A stretch of 64,000 nucleotides of DNA, taken from Komarekiella delphini-convector SJRDD-AB1. Lineage in GTDB: Bacteria; Cyanobacteriota; Cyanobacteriia; Cyanobacteriales; Nostocaceae. The stretch is taken from assembly GCF_014831675.1 (NCBI RefSeq), contig NZ_VJXY01000034.1, forward strand, positions 17,616-81,615, written 5' to 3'. The translations under genes were made by a program, and so were the position numbers. Under the pieces are notes generated by a model, which saw only the letters and a program-made list of their open reading frames with translations, had not been told where the DNA came from and made no database searches. Shown one piece after another: positions 62,155-64,000 of this stretch. How positions within the stretch are numbered: position 1 is the stretch's first letter; each line of letters begins with the position of its first letter.

Positions 62155-62459
62155 TAGAGCCTCTCGTCCTCATACATACTTTCCCGGCTAACCGCATAGT
62201 CCGAAAGGGAAGGTGCATCATGGCGGTGACTTGCTGCCCATTCCCGGAAAGCTGTTACCCATTCGGATGCTGTTGCAGTTTCATAGAAAGGGCGTTCTGT
62301 TGATGGTTGCACCAGCTGCAATAGCATGGTGTTCAAGTGAGGTTTAATCTCCGATGGACTACGGTTGGAAATCTTCGCTAACAAACGGGTAATTGTTTCA
62401 ATATCCTGACTATGGGCTTGTTCTAAATCACTCACGACAGATTTTGGTTGACTGTTCAT
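62154..62459 (-). CDS. Probable antitoxin partner of the PIN toxin
   Basis: The 101-residue hydrophilic protein is predominantly helical and ends DYAVSRESMYEDERL. Its middle contains ETATASEWVTAFREWAASHR and HDAPSLSDYAVSRE, a tail type seen next to PIN toxins. No DNA-binding motif is obvious; RLLAKISNRSPSEIKPHL could be a dimerisation helix pair. The antitoxin call rests on the order, overlap and size. Its own family is not one I can name. Confidence 0.65.
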   Translation of the reverse strand: MNSQPKSVVSDLEQAHSQDIETITRLLAKISNRSPSEIKPHLNTMLLQLVQPSTERPFYETATASEWVTAFREWAASHRHDAPSLSDYAVSRESMYEDERL

Positions 62460-62999
62460 AAGCTATTCCACATCTAATTCAAGTTAATCGCTTATTTTTC
62501 AGCTTACTGATAAATTCCTGTCCAGGTCGCACGCTTGAAACTTGTCTACAAATAAACTTGTCAACTTGTAAACATTTAAGAATGGCTTGATCGCTCTGCA
62601 CTTTATCTCCTTTTCACAGGACGTGGAAATTAAAAGTTTATTGTTGCATTGCGATCGCCACAGAAGGTACTTTGGTTTGTTGCGGTATCAAATAGACAGG
62701 CAAAAGCTTGTATTTTCCCCTAGCAATTGGTAAGATTCTGCATATCAAGCTTTAAATTTGAGCTTGTAAGAGGATAAAAGCCCTCTTACCCAGAATATCG
62801 GAGATTTCTTTCCTTTTATAGCGGCTTAATATAGATTATTTAGGCTTCCGCGAACTGAGGGCTGGTAGTGTCTTATAGGCTGGCGAACGCTGAGTAAGGA
62901 TTGTCTGGATAAGCTTAGGGCTTTGCTAAAAGGCAGGGTAAAAGTTCTATCCATGATGCGGAATTGCTGAGTAAGAACACAAAACCAAAGGATGAGATA
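62460..62999. other. Spacer upstream of the haem protein gene
   Basis: No gene supported. The right part (about 62830-62999) is richer in G+C than the left, matching the base composition of the following gene. An inverted AGCTTTAAATTTGAGCTT word lies at about 62749-62766. Confidence 0.5.
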
Positions 63000-63515
63000 A
63001 TGCGTCTGAGAAAGCTAGTCAGCTATGGGATTTTTGTGCTGATTGTCGTCATCGGGGTTGGTCTCACGACAATTGCTAGTGGTTATGACATTCCACCCAC
63101 AAGTGGGCAGATTACGTTCGCCGAACAGACGAGCGATTTGATGCTCAATACGTTGTTCGCGGCGCTAACGCAGGAGTTCGACGAAACCACGGTGGATAAC
63201 GTGGAGCAGGGTAAGCACTCCATCTCGCTGATATTTAACGATCAGAATAAAGATATGCGGTTAGTTGGTACGGTTGGCCCACTCCGAGAAAGCGATCGCC
63301 CCCGCGACAACTTCGAGCGTCAGGCAAATACGCTGGCGATGTCAGGGCAGGCATCCACGTCTGTTCAGCGCGGGGATAATAAATGGTACTATCGGCGATC
63401 GATTCCCCTCAGCAACTTCAGAGCGGAGTGTGCGCTCTGCCACATCAATTACCCGGCCGGCCCCACGTCGGACTGGGTGGGTGCGCTTATGCTCAGGGTG
63501 CCCATCAAGGATTAA
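63000..63515 (+). CDS. Secreted or membrane-anchored one-haem protein, DUF3365/Tll0287-like
   Basis: From ATG at 63000 (AAGGATGAG upstream; the TTG at 62964 is not needed) the product is 171 residues. An N-terminal hydrophobic segment (VSYGIFVLIVVIGVGLTTIA, residues 7-26) acts as signal or anchor. The soluble part has DNKWYYRRSIPLSNFRAE near residue 120, followed by CALCH, a single c-type haem motif, then INYPAGPTSDWVGALMLRVP. This ordering, with CxxCH near the end, resembles the DUF3365/Tll0287 class of cyanobacterial haem proteins proposed as redox sensors. Base composition is more GC-rich than nearby genes. A hairpin terminator follows. Confidence 0.7.
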   Translation: MRLRKLVSYGIFVLIVVIGVGLTTIASGYDIPPTSGQITFAEQTSDLMLNTLFAALTQEFDETTVDNVEQGKHSISLIFNDQNKDMRLVGTVGPLRESDRPRDNFERQANTLAMSGQASTSVQRGDNKWYYRRSIPLSNFRAECALCHINYPAGPTSDWVGALMLRVPIKD

Positions 63516-63554
63516 GGGACTTCCAAAAAATAAAATAATTATCGTATGAGGTAG

Positions 63555-63585
63555 GAGTCAGTGCTGTCGTCGGCAGCACTGACTC
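63555..63585 (+). terminator. Hairpin terminator after the haem protein gene
   Basis: A perfect 12-bp stem, GAGTCAGTGCTG (63555-63566) with CAGCACTGACTC (63574-63585), and a 7-base loop, followed by ATATTTTG. It lies 40 bp after the stop codon. Confidence 0.7.
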
Positions 63586-64000
63586 ATATTTTGATTCAGC
63601 AGCGCCAGAAGTTCTGTTCGCCGATTCGGCTTGAGACGTTCCCGTAGATTAGTTACCGTTGAGCAGACTTCTCTGTAGGTGATTCTAATTCCCACTTTCA
63701 CTCAGCACCACCGATTATTAATTGGCAAATTGGCAACCCCTGGAAAATTAGCTGTGTTAGCTTTAGCAGAATACAAGGTGTATTTGCACTTTCAAGCTAT
63801 TTGGACGGGCTTCAACCCGTCTTTATTTATCACCCTCCTCATTTCATGCCCCGACGCTCGTCTCCCCATACTTCTGATACCGTTGGCGAAATATTGCTTA
63901 ACAAAAAAACGCCAAGTTTGCCGCGTATTACATGGAGAGGAGAGTTATACTTTTCCGTGCAATACACGGAAAGAAAAAAATTAAGTTAGTTGCCTCAATA
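63586..64000. other. Right-end segment without a supported gene
   Basis: Open frames here look unconstrained. A small hairpin GACGGG/CCCGTC at 63804-63821 followed by TTTATTT could be a terminator. Any gene it serves would need to lie outside or be too short to see. Confidence 0.45.

Noticed and set aside
63679-63989. Two overlapping plus-strand frames at the right end
   Set aside because: They contain a terminator-like hairpin and show no domain pattern.

Overview
The window comes from a filamentous, heterocyst-forming cyanobacterium of the Nostoc/Calothrix type. The evidence is abundant GCGATCGC (HIP1) sites, many short intergenic palindromes and miniature inverted-repeat elements, a PatB/CnfR regulator next to a nif-type ferredoxin and a cox2-type oxidase, a stand-alone helical carotenoid protein, and cyanobacterial families such as Uma2, YqeG and DUF3727. 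No rRNA, tRNA, CRISPR array or intact transposase was found. All family calls come from reading the protein sequences, without database searches.

Layout. 0-4 kb: hypD-hypE-hypA-hypB, NiFe-hydrogenase maturation (hypC and hypF are not in the window). 4-10 kb: a methyltransferase, a RemA-like protein, a helical carotenoid protein with its own terminator, a Uma2 protein, a luciferase-like flavin oxidoreductase operon and a cluster of small unknown genes. 11-22 kb: a low-oxygen/heterocyst island. cysK is convergent with a minus-strand series that reads, in transcription order, fdxB, coxB-coxA-coxC, a TPR-like gene, a 55-codon Pro-rich ORF, a cysteine dioxygenase and a His-tailed ArsC/Spx-like protein. 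patB/cnfR is divergent from fdxB across 1.3 kb. 22-26.4 kb: a sucrase/ferredoxin-like protein, small unknown genes and long gene-poor stretches.

26-40 kb: an EgtD-like methyltransferase, then a sugar-uptake locus. In transcription order it has a LacI-type regulator (frtR-like), an intradiol dioxygenase, a decayed second copy of the binding-protein gene, an ABC sugar transporter (frtABC-like), a sugar/proton symporter (glcP-like), galactose mutarotase and an OprB porin. Perfect GCACACGTGTGC palindromes precede frtR and lie upstream of the frtABC side, so one regulator probably controls the locus. A ROK glucokinase at 42 kb could phosphorylate the imported sugar. This gene set resembles the fructose/glucose uptake clusters of facultatively heterotrophic and symbiotic Nostoc.

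40-48 kb: a Mut7-C RNase, a probable double-glycine-leader peptide gene, an acidic small ORF and the glucokinase, all between two inverted copies of a structured repeat; then a Ser/Thr kinase paired with a membrane-anchored binding protein, a Uma2 protein and proB. 48-54 kb: housekeeping genes (YqeG, DUF3727, RuvX, GNAT) and amtB. 54-59 kb: a 1588-residue hybrid histidine kinase with a dispersed repeat read through in frame. 59-64 kb: a small accessory zone with a HicA/HicB pair, a PIN/antitoxin pair, a lipoprotein and a one-haem DUF3365-like protein.

The most distinctive theme is layered repeats. Five miniature elements were delimited, three of them with perfect 5-8 bp target duplications. 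One of these sits inside a palindromic repeat and another inside an older dispersed repeat whose uninterrupted relative lies 1.4 kb away. Other repeats supply a stop codon (coxB) and an internal protein segment (the hybrid kinase).
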